A stretch of DNA of 64,000 nt from Phytophthora sp. 'mugwort' (Eukaryota > Oomycota > Peronosporomycetes > Peronosporales > Peronosporaceae), in the NCBI GenBank assembly GCA_033558025.1, contig JAUCEF010000018.1, positions 310,001 through 374,000 of the forward strand, read 5' to 3'. The first letter of the stretch is position 1. Every line of letters starts with the position of its first letter. Below are positions 21,396 through 31,384 of the stretch, one piece after another. The notes beneath the pieces are model-generated. The model was not told the origin of the DNA. It searched no databases and worked only from the letters and a program-made list of their open reading frames with translations. A program made the translations under genes and the position numbers.

Positions 21396-23779
21396 ACGTT
21401 TGACGACTCGTAAAGATCATTCCAAAGATATTATTGGCAGGTCGGGGAAGACACAAAACACAATTATTTCATCCATCGAGCTTATCACAGACGAATGGAA
21501 AGAACGACCCCTTCGCTGATACGCATCAGTAGCAGTTTCGCACAATTATCGCTTACCCATTCAAGCTGTGCGCCGTGGTCCGTGGTTCTGGATGTGCCAA
21601 CCGCATACAATAAATATATTAGTAAATACACAGATCACACTTACACAAGTGAGCAGATATATATATGTACATTTCTTTATTTCCTTTGAGGTGGCGTTGC
21701 GATTCTTCCGCTACAACTCACTCGGCAAAAGCTTCATCATCATCTTGTCGTCCTTGTACTTCCGCATCAGTATGAGTCGACATTTTGGGGGCTTTGCCCC
21801 GCCACTGTATATGGCATCAACCCCGTTCTTATAGATATACTCTTTTCGTTTTTCTTACTTTTGTGGCTGCAAACGTTAGCATCATCCCCTGTGCGTAATT
21901 GCCCCCTTCGTCATCGATTATTGTAACGAGACGGATTTGCTTCTGACAGTTGAAATACGTGAAACACTCATACAACGATATTGTTGATAGTAGACCTTGA
22001 TTGTGCAATCGACGATACATCCATTTACTGCAATTCCGCTATTGCCGCATCCGTCGAGGAGTGCTGTGGTATAGCTTCGTGGATTTTCTAGGTGGGACTG
22101 GGTCGTCCACCGCTTCTTCTTTTCATTCTAACAGGGTTACACGTTCCTCCGACATTATTTATCGAACAACGAGTGAGCCAGTGGAAATTAAAAGGCTGGT
22201 GCCGTAAAGGGGATCCCCCTAGCCACAAGAATACTTAGGATAACTATATCCAGCCCGGAAGACCAACCCCTATTAAATGGCTTCCCACAGGACGCTGCAC
22301 GTCTCTACCCGACGGATCAGGTGTATGCATTGACATAGGGCTTCGGTCCAGGGTATTAGAAAGATTTCGCCATTTCCCTGCCCTCGCATTACCCTTGACG
22401 GGTGCGTTTTGAGACTGGGGTAAGGAATTTCGTGGACAGATTTCGGGCTATCTTTGCCATACCCTTACCATGAGAGACCGATTAGTTTGTGAGTCTGTTA
22501 CACTGTACTACACATGAATGGCTCTGAGGTCACAGCGGAAAGGATGCAGTTCAACCAAGACGAGGCTCTTGAGCTTCACCTCGTTCTGTGGACACTGGGC
22601 ATGGAAGACGACTGGGCTGAACTACTGCAATGCGGCGTGACAGCACCGGAACGGCCGCATATACCAGGTGTTCGCTTCGACCTGCTCTCACACAGAATGC
22701 CGCGCAAAGGCAGACCACCGCTTCGATTACAAGGTGTATGAAGGCTTCGCTATCCCCCCCCCCCCCCGAGACCATCATCACAAGCGGCAATGATCGGCGC
22801 AATCAGCTAGAGGCTATGGTCATACTTCTCGATGGGCTGTCGTATCCGCGCCGGCTGAATGATATGTCCGGGAAGTTTGGTTGATCCACTGGCGGTTTGT
22901 GCCACATATTCCTATGCATGGGTAAATGGCATCACTTTTCGGCTATGTAATTTCAGGCATGCTAACCTACTGTTATTGTGACCAGTGGACTATGTAGATG
23001 ACAGATATAAAGACAAGTAATTCTTCCAGACACATCTGGCTGCACGCCGTATGGAGCAATACTGCGCTGCCATTTCGGCGCGCACACACATTGAGGTATG
23101 TTGTATTTCCAGACGGGACTAAAATTCCTATTTGCCGGCCGAAGGCAATGAGGGATGGAGTCAACTTGCAACGTAGCGTCTACAGCTGCCACAAGAGAGT
23201 TCGTTGCCTCGTATTTCAAGATAGGTTATACTAAGTTGAAGAGCTTTGCAGATGATGTGAGTTAGCTAACGTACTGGTGCTATTATTTCAGGTCTTACGA
23301 CACCAGACGTACTGTTAGTTCGCAGCTAGTAGATTGTTAAATGTTTGTAATTAACATCCCACATTTTCGACATACGGACGCTTTTCGACGATCCAGCGTA
23401 CAGCATCAGCAAGTACGTCGTAACGGGCATAAAGCACGATGTTCTCTCCACTCATCAGCACATATTCAACAAAGAGGTTAGAGCTGTTAGGACGTCTGTG
23501 GAATGGAATTTTAAGCTGATACGGTGTGGGCCTACGTTGATTTAAAAAAAGGTTTGAAAGTGCGGCTCGGCCCAGTCGGCAAGTAGTTCGAGTTGCTATG
23601 CTACTCACCGCTTGCCACACCTGCTACTACGAAGGAAAACTCATACTTCGACTTGGAGCCACCATCGTGCGTGAGTATTTAGAAATGTAATCCTCAAAAA
23701 TGAAGCTTCATTTTGTTAGTCTTCCAGATCCCTCTCCGACACTACCTACTTTCTGGCTAAAACTGCAAGTACCTCAATG
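21396..23779. other. Repeat island, no gene recognised
   Basis: About 2.4 kb with several unconnected frames of 60-90 codons and a run of about 14 C (22755-22768). No frame shows a recognised domain. Likely decayed transposon DNA. Confidence 0.3.
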
Positions 23780-24140
23780 GGGCGCTGATTATCGAATTGA
23801 CGCTGCCGCTCCACCTTAAGACGCTCCCTATCAGGAGCGAGACGGTCAGATCGCTCAGCTTCCCACTGATTTTTCTTGCGGCCAAACATTTCTTTGTATC
23901 CGCCAGCATGCCAAAGATCTTGGTAAGTTTCGTGCCCTTCGTAGGGCTTTCACCAATACCGGGAGGCAGTGCACGTTAAGCGCTCCAAAGCCAACTTGCA
24001 CACCGTTTCTCCAGCTGCCTCGGCGGCTTCTGCCTTCTTTTTGCGCCTGCTGCTATCTTGAAGGCCCTCGCGTGTCGATATTCTTCCATCAGCTCGAGCA
24101 GCGCCTCCGCTAGCGCTTCCTTCACGGAGCGTGTCACGTC
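23780..24140 (-). pseudogene. Charged helical ORF remnant, probably transposon-associated
   Basis: Reading the minus strand gives a stretch with clear coding character: EGHETYQDLWHAGGYKEMFG, then a Lys/Glu/Arg-rich helix ending in ERLKVERQRQFDNQR. Frame breaks occur on either side and there is no start codon. The composition resembles the C-terminal parts of Myb/SANT-type proteins carried by some DNA transposons, but this is only a composition-level guess. A similar charged remnant occurs on the plus strand at 55450-56421. Confidence 0.3.
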
Positions 24141-24802
24141 GAACCCGGACAGACAGGCCTCTTACGCAATTTTTTTTTTAGCGTATCTACACATAGGGAT
24201 GGCGCGGCAAACATGCGTTAGTAGAATATTAGCATTGTCCTGATAGATATAGAAACTTACCAATGAGCAGTGTAGTGCGGTTTTGCGCCGTTTTGCCCGT
24301 CAGTATATACCGAGAGAAATCTGGACACGACAGCAACACCGCGACTAGCTTGTCCCACTTGGTCAAGACTGGGGGGGGGGACCATGGTGTTGTTGTAGAT
24401 TAGCTGTTTTTTTTACTGTGTTCTTTGCGAATAGCGTTAGCGGACCAGAGCCATAGCTGGGGGGATTTCCACACACGAACGGAATCCCCGGGATTTAGGT
24501 GTAAGGAACAGGCGCTCAAACTTGTTTAACATGTAATGAGAAACGTGAGGCAAAGGGTGGGGATTTCATTGTACCAATATTCCAGTTTTAGTAGTAACAC
24601 AGCATTTTCATGTCTTATACTGTACATTATAATTCTTAATAAAGGGATTAGATCTTCAGTAGACCTACATCAATGCGCACCACAACATAAAACACAATAC
24701 AAATACCGCTGAGCCTTTTGAACAGTACCACTTTCGCTGGTTCTTAGAGGTTATAAGATTTGTTCAAGAAATGTGGTATTGCAGTATTGCAGTGATTTGA
24801 AC
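24141..24802. other. Spacer, nothing recognised
   Basis: About 660 bp, AT-rich, with a G-run near 24371-24380. It may contain the 3' flank of the pogo-type element that follows on the minus strand. No terminal repeat was found. Confidence 0.3.
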
Positions 24803-26069
24803 TTAGATTAGGATATCGCGCAGGTGAACGCTTGTACGTCGCTCAGGCGCCTCCGCATATCGCTCACCAAACACGATACCGGACTTCCGAAAGCAATTCG
24901 CAATGGTCTCCTTCTTCATGCTTGTCCACACCTCTCGCACCCACTGCATCGCCTGTAGCTGATCTACGTAATAAACCGCCTTTCCAGCGATCTTCTTCTC
25001 GGGCCTTATCGGAAGTGCACGATACATCGCTAGCCGGTTAAGTTTGTTGCGATAGCCACATTTCAATGCGGCAACGATTCCTGAGTCTATGGGCTGGAGG
25101 TGTGAAGTCGTGTTGGGGGGGGGGGGGGCAGCTTCTGAACTGTGATGTTCGTGAGCTCTCCGCCATCACCCAGCTCGTAGGACGACGCGTTGTCGAGCAG
25201 CAGAAGAATCTGCCGGCGCACCCTCCGCATATCGGCGTCGAACTCTCGCACCCACTCAGTGTAGAGGCTCATCGTCATCCATGCCTTTTTGTTGTTCTTG
25301 TAGTAGTAACCGAGCTGGAAGCCTTCCCTTCCTCTGAAGCAAAGAGATTTCTTTGCTCTGCCAATGAAGAAAACATCACGCTTCTCCGTTGCCATCTGCA
25401 TTGGCAGTCAAAGCAAGCGTGATGCGAGTCTTGTCCTTTTTCAGTCCCGACGTTTTCGACTTGCAAATACTGCGAGCCGCAGCTGCTCGATAGAGCAGCC
25501 CGGTCTCATCCATATTCCAAATGTCACGGAGCGCAAAGTGTCTCGTTGCATCCTGCATTGCCATGCGCCCCTCCACAATATCCTCGGGGCTCACGGATGC
25601 AGTTTCACCATGCAGTTGGCGGAATCGGAGATCGTGGCGCTTCATGAAGCCTGTCAACCAGCCGTCGGAAAGCTTAAGTAAATGGGGGTAGGGGCAGGAT
25701 AGCTAGGATATCCTTCACTTGTTCGGTGATGAGGCCGCGTGACAGTCGCACATATTCTTGCTCCGTTTGCTGGAGGAATACTTCCAGCCGCTCTTCGAGT
25801 TGCGGGCACCGAAGGTTCAGTGCATGGCCTTTGGCTGTCTTCGACGTGCTGAGTTTGCGCTCGATGTCTTCAGCCTTGCGGAGTATGTTCAGGATAGTTG
25901 ATCGGGAGGGAGCTCGCGACAGCGAGAAGGTTGACTGAGACCAACGCACCAGTTCGGAGAGCGAAGGGGCTGGACGTGAGTGACGCTGCTCGAGGATGAC
26001 CGCCCACTTTTGCTCCACTGTCATCCACTTGTCCTTGGTTCGTATGGTTCGTATAGCTGCCGCCGCCAT
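24803..26069 (-). pseudogene. Nearly full-length pogo/Tigger-like (DDE_1) transposase, frameshifted
   Basis: Four consecutive minus-strand frames add up to one ~420-residue transposase. 26069-25674 encodes the N-terminal helix-turn-helix part (KWMTVEQKWAVILEQRH). 25657-25376 encodes the second DNA-binding part and the first catalytic motif WNMDETGLLYR. 25401-25087 encodes FIGRAKKSLCF, the AWMTMSLYTEWV block and the second catalytic motif ILLLLDNASSYE. 25066-24803 encodes the C-terminal part (LKCGYRNKLNRLA-like). The breaks coincide with or lie near homopolymer runs: a G/C run at about 25117-25129 inside the LPP motif and G-rich runs near 25683. The gene is therefore inactive as read, though sequencing error in homopolymers cannot be excluded. 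Confidence 0.75.
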
Positions 26070-26255
26070 GGTGTTTGTGCGCTGCCAGGATGCTTGGACT
26101 TTGGGCGGGACTTTTGAAATTCGAACTGAGTACGATGGGGGACGAGGTATCCTTTTTAAGATGATTTGGCGATCTAACAGTTAGTAAAGGGTATTGTTTG
26201 ATCGTGTGTTCAAAAGGCTCAGCGGTATCTGTACCGCTGTACTTATCCGCGGATG

Positions 26256-26621
26256 GCGTTCCTGCAACGTTAACACTCCGGAGAAACTGACTCTTAGCGC
26301 AACGCAATCCGCCCTAAAAGCAACGCTACTTCATCGATTCGTACTTAACCGGGTTGTTATCGTAAATATATCAGAATAGCGAAGACGGGTGTCATGACCA
26401 ACAAATCGCTAACGTTGGAGGTGTCGACAGGAAAACTATCACCCAGCTACCAAAACCCTTCCCTGTCAGGCTTAACCCTATAGGGCCAAGCGATATGATA
26501 CCATCTTGGTCCTGGGTTTAAGACCGCATGTTCCGCACACGGACCTTAAATCGTAGGCGTTGTGTCGGCTAGGTACCCAAACATCATTTCACCCCCTCGT
26601 GGAGTTAACGTTGCAGGACGC
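26256..26621. repeat. Inverted repeat pair bounding ~365 bp
   Basis: Left arm near 26256-26279 and right arm near 26601-26621 share CCTGCAACGTTAAC followed by CTCC after a small indel, in inverted orientation. The sequence outside both arms also shows weak similarity (a TCCGCGGAT/TTGCGGATAAG part). This could be a small non-autonomous DNA element. No target duplication was identified. Confidence 0.35.
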
Positions 26622-26678
26622 ACTTCGCTTATCCGCAAGGAAAAATCTCTTGTCCATGTTTGCCCAAACAGATACCAA

Positions 26679-26700
26679 CTACAGTACAATAGTACTGTAG
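26679..26700. promoter_or_regulatory. 22-bp perfect inverted repeat upstream of LisH-lyase gene
   Basis: CTACAGTAC (26679-26687), loop AATA, GTACTGTAG (26692-26700). It lies about 390 bp before the ATG of the gene at 27090. It overlaps in sequence with the TACTACAGT-type motif seen near other gene starts, but is not identical. Confidence 0.3.
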
Positions 26701-27089
26701 CCCTACGCACCAGTGGCACTGGGGAATTCGCGCACACCAGCGCTGCCAAGCGTCAGTGCAGTTTGTTGGCGACGACCTGGTGCTTGAGGTACCCTCATGC
26801 AGATGCAGGCAGCCTGGCAGGTCTACCGCTAGCGTTTTCGCCAGCAACAATGATGTGCTGATTACTGGCATCAATTACCTTTATCTTCACATTCGTGTAA
26901 GCCACACTACCTTATCTCCGTACAGCTCAACATATTCCGCCTCCAATAATGTATTCCCCTTCGAAGAGCGTCCCCGTCCATCCACTTCGATCGGTCTCGC
27001 GCACCGTCTTCCTGATGGCATTTCGGAATTGGCGACCAAGAGCTCATTAGCGTCCCCTTTTCCAAGCGCACTCCACACAAGCCGCCACC

Positions 27090-28697
27090 ATGGCATCCTC
27101 CTCCGCGGCGTTACAGCACAGCCTAGGCGAGACGGAGGTTTTCGACCTCGTCTGCGATTACCTGCGCACGCGCCAGTTCTTCGAGGCCGAACGCACGTTG
27201 CGCTCTGAGCGCGAGCAGGCCGAAGCTTCAGTTTTCCCCAGAGCCGAGTCACCCGTTGCTGCCGCCAATCAGCAGGACGTGACGCCGTTGGAAGACGCCG
27301 CTGCGCCTTCATTGGCCTCGCGTCTCGAGTTCATGTTGGAGCGAAGCTATGTGACGCAGCTGGTGTCGGGAACGGGCCAAGCGGAGCCCGAGAAGATCTT
27401 CGTGCCCCGCCACGAGCTGGAGACGACCCCCAAGCGCGCGCGTGCCAACTTGGACGGAAACGCGGCGCTGGAGATCGAGGACGTGAACCGCAACACGCTG
27501 GAGGAAGGCGATGACGAGGAGTTCAATATCAGCACGCGTATCGTGAGCTTCGAGGCTTGCAAGGACGACCCACATGGATCGGCCACCATGCCCATCTACC
27601 AGACGTCCACCTTTGCGCAGCCGTCGGGTACCACATTCGGCGCCTATGACTATACGCGCTCAGGCAACCCCACGCGCGCGGCGTTAGAGCGTCAGATGGC
27701 CGAGCTGGAAGGCGGACACCGTGCCTTTGCCTTCACTAGTGGCATGGCCGCGCTGTCTGCTGTCTCTCGTCTGGCGCATGCGGGCGACGAGATCGTGCTC
27801 TCGGACGACTCGTACGGCGGCACCTACCGCCTCCTGAGCAAGGTTGCGACCAAGAACGGAGTCGGTGTCAAGTACGTCGACCTCTCGGGCGAGAACGGCC
27901 CCAAGAACCTGCTGGCGGCACTCACTGACAAGACCAAACTGGTCATGATGGAGTCCCCCACCAACCCCATGCAGCGCATTTGCGACATCGAACGTCTCGC
28001 AGAAGCTGCGCACACGGTTGGCTCCCTGCTATCCGTGGACAATACGATGATGAGTCCTATCTTGCAGAACCCACTCAAGCTCGGTGCCGACATCGTGGTG
28101 CATTCTGCCACAAAGTTCATTTGCGGACACAGTGACACCATGTCTGGTATTATTATCGCCAAGGACCCGGAGCTTTGCCGTGACATTTACTTCTACCAGA
28201 ACGCTGAAGGTACTGGCCTCGCGCCGTTCGACTGCTGGCTGCTGCTTCGCGGCGTTAAGACGATGAGTCTGCGCGTGCTGGCGGCCCAGAAGAATGCCGC
28301 GAAGGTCGCTAACTTCCTCAATGACCACCCGCTCATCAAGAATGTGCACTACACGAGTCTGCTACCCGTGAACTCGCCCGACCGTAAGATCCACGACTCG
28401 CAGGCCCGTGGTTGCGGCTCTGTGGTGTGTTTCCGCACAGGCTCACTCGCCTTCTCGCAGCACTTGTTGACGGTGACCAAGCTATTCAAGATCACGGTCA
28501 GCTTCGGCAGTGTCAACTCGCTGATCTCCCTGCCCGGTGCAATGTCACATGCCAGTATCCCGGAGGAGGTGCGCAAGGCGCGCGCGTTTCCGGAGGACCT
28601 GGTGCGTCTTTCCATTGGTGTCGAGGACGCGAAGGATCTCATCAAGGATCTCTCGCAGGCGCTGCAGTCGTACGTGCCTCCTCAGGAGACGCAGTAA
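27090..28697 (+). CDS. Cystathionine beta-lyase with N-terminal LisH-like extension
   Basis: A 535-residue single exon with a strong start context (GCCACCATGG). Residues about 150-530 form a Cys/Met-metabolism PLP enzyme. The PLP lysine is K342 in SATKFICGHSD, with TSGMAALSAV and YDYTRSGNPTR earlier. The block NAEGTGLAPFDCWLLLRG and the end (FGSVNSLISLPGAMSHASIP) match plant-type cystathionine beta-lyases, which cleave cystathionine to homocysteine, pyruvate and ammonia in methionine synthesis. The first ~145 residues are extra: VFDLVCDYLRTRQFFEAERT resembles a LisH motif (a dimerisation helix pair), followed by a charged linker. There is no obvious transit peptide, so a cytosolic location is inferred. 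Cystathionine gamma-lyase/synthase activity is a less likely alternative. Confidence 0.9.
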   Translation: MASSSAALQHSLGETEVFDLVCDYLRTRQFFEAERTLRSEREQAEASVFPRAESPVAAANQQDVTPLEDAAAPSLASRLEFMLERSYVTQLVSGTGQAEPEKIFVPRHELETTPKRARANLDGNAALEIEDVNRNTLEEGDDEEFNISTRIVSFEACKDDPHGSATMPIYQTSTFAQPSGTTFGAYDYTRSGNPTRAALERQMAELEGGHRAFAFTSGMAALSAVSRLAHAGDEIVLSDDSYGGTYRLLSKVATKNGVGVKYVDLSGENGPKNLLAALTDKTKLVMMESPTNPMQRICDIERLAEAAHTVGSLLSVDNTMMSPILQNPLKLGADIVVHSATKFICGHSDTMSGIIIAKDPELCRDIYFYQNAEGTGLAPFDCWLLLRGVKTMSLRVLAAQKNAAKVANFLNDHPLIKNVHYTSLLPVNSPDRKIHDSQARGCGSVVCFRTGSLAFSQHLLTVTKLFKITVSFGSVNSLISLPGAMSHASIPEEVRKARAFPEDLVRLSIGVEDAKDLIKDLSQALQSYVPPQETQ

Positions 28698-29112
28698 ACA
28701 AGAAGTCGACGGTTCCGCGGGACCCTCTGAATTCGGGTGGGGGCTGGTAACAAGCCTCGCCACCCTTCATGGGGTCAGCGTATTCACGGAGATTTTCTCT
28801 AAACCTGCCAAGCGCTGTCATGAAAGACAGTGCTTCGTTGTGTTTGGAGTCTCTCGTGGTGCGTCGGATCATTTAACCCGTAGCACACGACGGTGTGTTG
28901 CGCAATTTGATTCCACGCGTGAAGTTGTTTGAGGTCAACCGTGATGTACGCGTAAAAGTTACCCCGACAAGTTAGTATAAATATTAGTGTCGGTACCTTT
29001 TTGTAGTACAATTGCGAGACGGTGAAAGTTAACAAAAACTTAAGTACTTTCATATCTATAACTTTTCCAACCAAACCTAACTTCATCAATGCTAGGCGTT
29101 TTAATAGTTAGG
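28698..29112. other. Convergent spacer
   Basis: About 415 bp between the stop codons of the lyase gene (+) and the seven-exon gene (-). It presumably holds both 3' ends. Nothing else recognised. Confidence 0.35.
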
Positions 29113-30748
29113 TCAGCTCCTCTGTTGCCGCTGTTTCAAGCGTTCCAATAGAGAGCCCAATCTTGACTGCAACTGCGCCTCGTCTTCGTCGTTGTGATCG
29201 ACCACCGTCGCCCAAGTGCTTGACGATGTATCTGGAGGGTGACTAAATGTGTCCTGTGTTGCTGGTATCGGATCCGATAGCACGGTCGGCTTAAACGTTG
29301 TCGTATGAAGGGACCTGTCAGCAAAACTTCGATTCTTCGGGCTTGAGCGAGGAGCTTCTCTAAGCCCATGGTCGCAAATTCTAGTGCTGGGAATCGAAGC
29401 GCTAAACTTGTGGTACGTCTCCGTGGCAATGAATAGAAACTCGTTGGCGTCCAATAGCCGTAACGGCGTCCGGGTCCTCTCGACGCTCGAGTCGCAGCTC
29501 AGGAATGCCTTCATCGCATGCGTGAACTGAGATAGACACAAGTCAGCAGATAGATCATGCGCCTTGTCGAGTTACGGCAAACTTACCTCGGTATACGTAT
29601 CCTCTGACTTGGATCCAAACACAGTTTCAGCGAGGGTCTCAGCTTGTGCCCTTGAAAGCCAAACAAGTAGGCTACCAGTCGAAGGCCCAGACTTGGGCTT
29701 TCTCTCAAGGGCCGATGATGGTTTGACAGACATGGGACGATACGCTGGTGCGTTGACCAGACGCTACAGACAAGCGCATTATCGTATGAGTTGTCGTTGC
29801 AGCATGGAAAAAGAACTGAGAGCTCTGTACCTGTAGACTTGAGCGCGCAAACAGAAAGAAAGCCAACGTACGCCCGGGGTATTTGCCCTGCAAGAAGCAC
29901 GAAAAAAGCTCCACATCGACTCGCTGAAAGGATAACAAGGTGTTAGTGTCGTACAAAAACCAGGCAACTCTCGGTTATAAAAGAAAAGAAGCATCAGAGC
30001 GCTTCGTACATGTTGGAGAGCGTTGAGACCTTCAATGAGGTCCCAAGCCTGCTGGTCGACTATGCGCTTGAGACCGAACCGGTTCGTAAGGTAATGCCGA
30101 ATGAACTTGGCGAACTATAAGCAAGGTTAACTACTATCAGGGAGAGATGAACAAAATGGAAAGTAGTCCTCGTAGCGCACGTACACTTCCGCAGCTATTC
30201 ATGCTCGAAGCCGACAGATCCTCGTATCTGGCGTCGTAGACTTCGCTGATGAAGCGTACCAGCCTCGTCTCCTTGGCGTACGTGCCTGGAATAGCGCTGG
30301 ACCTCGTCATCCTCTCTCCAATCTACAACACACCCCACAGTTAACCGCCTCGCCGTCTTGAAAATACTCTTAAAGCAAAGAGACGCATACCAGGAAGATG
30401 AGGTTCGCGTATGCGCGTAGATTTTCGGGCACTGCTAACAGTCGCTTGTCGACGGGGTCTTCATCCACGCATTCCTCCTCGTTAAGGTCCCGACCGCTGG
30501 GCATCTGGTCGTCAGCACCCGTGGCTGGCAGCTTCATGAGACGAATATTCGCAATAAAACACTTGTCCGAATCGCGCTGGTGGAACTGCGGAGCGCAACG
30601 GCTGTGAGCGGATCGAGGCGAATCCCTCTAAAGTGCAACGAGCGTCCCACACCTTTACATCGTTCTCGAGCAGGAAACGGGTGTACTGCACCTTCATCTG
30701 CGGGCTTAAGTCGGCGAAGACGACCAAGTGCGGGGCGGCGTCGGCCAT
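29113..30748 (-). CDS. Unknown conserved-looking protein, seven exons
   Basis: Gene model built from splice signals. Exons on the minus strand: 30748-30653 (or -30659), 30585-30391, 30322-30185, 30114-30010, 29923-29831, 29763-29587 and 29526-29113. Every intron is GT-AG, 57-110 bp or so, and every junction falls between codons (phase 0). The product is about 405 residues. Central sequence reads FAKFIRHYLTNRFGLKRIVDQ and, after an intron, RVDVELFSCFLQGKY then LAFFLFARS, a helical pattern reminiscent of uncharacterised flagellar or centriolar proteins of protists; this is a weak impression only. The C-terminal ~100 residues are Ser/Thr/Pro-rich and end in a short Gln/Arg/Leu-rich helix. No catalytic motif, signal peptide or membrane segment is seen. 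The exact first donor site is uncertain. Confidence 0.75.
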
Positions 30749-31384
30749 GCTAAGGTGGCTTCAACTACGACGACGTTTCAAGCTCGGATACCGGTGTTTC
30801 GTCGGTGATCGTTGCCTGGCGTCCAATCACGCACGATTATGGTCTCAGGCACTGCCCAGCAGGAGGTGGTCTCTAAGTTACTGTTGTAATTCTGATCTTT
30901 TGGTCAGCAAGATGCAAATTCCGTTCTAAATACCGGTTTATACCCATGTGTCATGGTGACTAATTGAGTGCTGCCAATCGTTGCGCTCCGTTAAACGATG
31001 ATGCGAGTGACGTCACCAAATTTTGCGCTCAGTTTTTGCGCAATCGTCGCCACAAGAAAAAAATTCCGGTGCGCTATACTTTCTCAGAGAACCGGTTGAT
31101 TCCCTGGGTATAAAGTGGAATCGTCAAACGTCTCCATACTAAAACCGTTAAGAAGTGAATGATGATGTCGGTAAACCAAAGTGTACGAAAGCTGCTGCTG
31201 GAAAATTCTTGTGTTGACTTGGCTTGTCTATGGCATAGCAAGGCCTTATCAGAAAGCTGTCGTCAAAAACTTCAGCCACACCAGCGCCACCTCACTCACT
31301 GTCCACCACACTTCCACATCGACGGTCTCCGGTGCACTTCGGATTCCTCCCTCACTCTAGTACACAAGACACGGCAGCACCAAC
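30749..31384. promoter_or_regulatory. Divergent promoter region, unknown gene / asparagine synthetase
   Basis: About 636 bp between divergent ATG codons. It contains TACCGGTTTATA (30931-30942), the exact reverse complement of TATAAACCGGTA at 2956-2967, and a perfect AACCGGTT (31090-31097). A TATA-like GGTATAAAG lies near 31107. Each of the two divergent regions (here and 2458-3086) thus carries one AACCGGTT and one TATAAACCGGTA. Confidence 0.45.
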
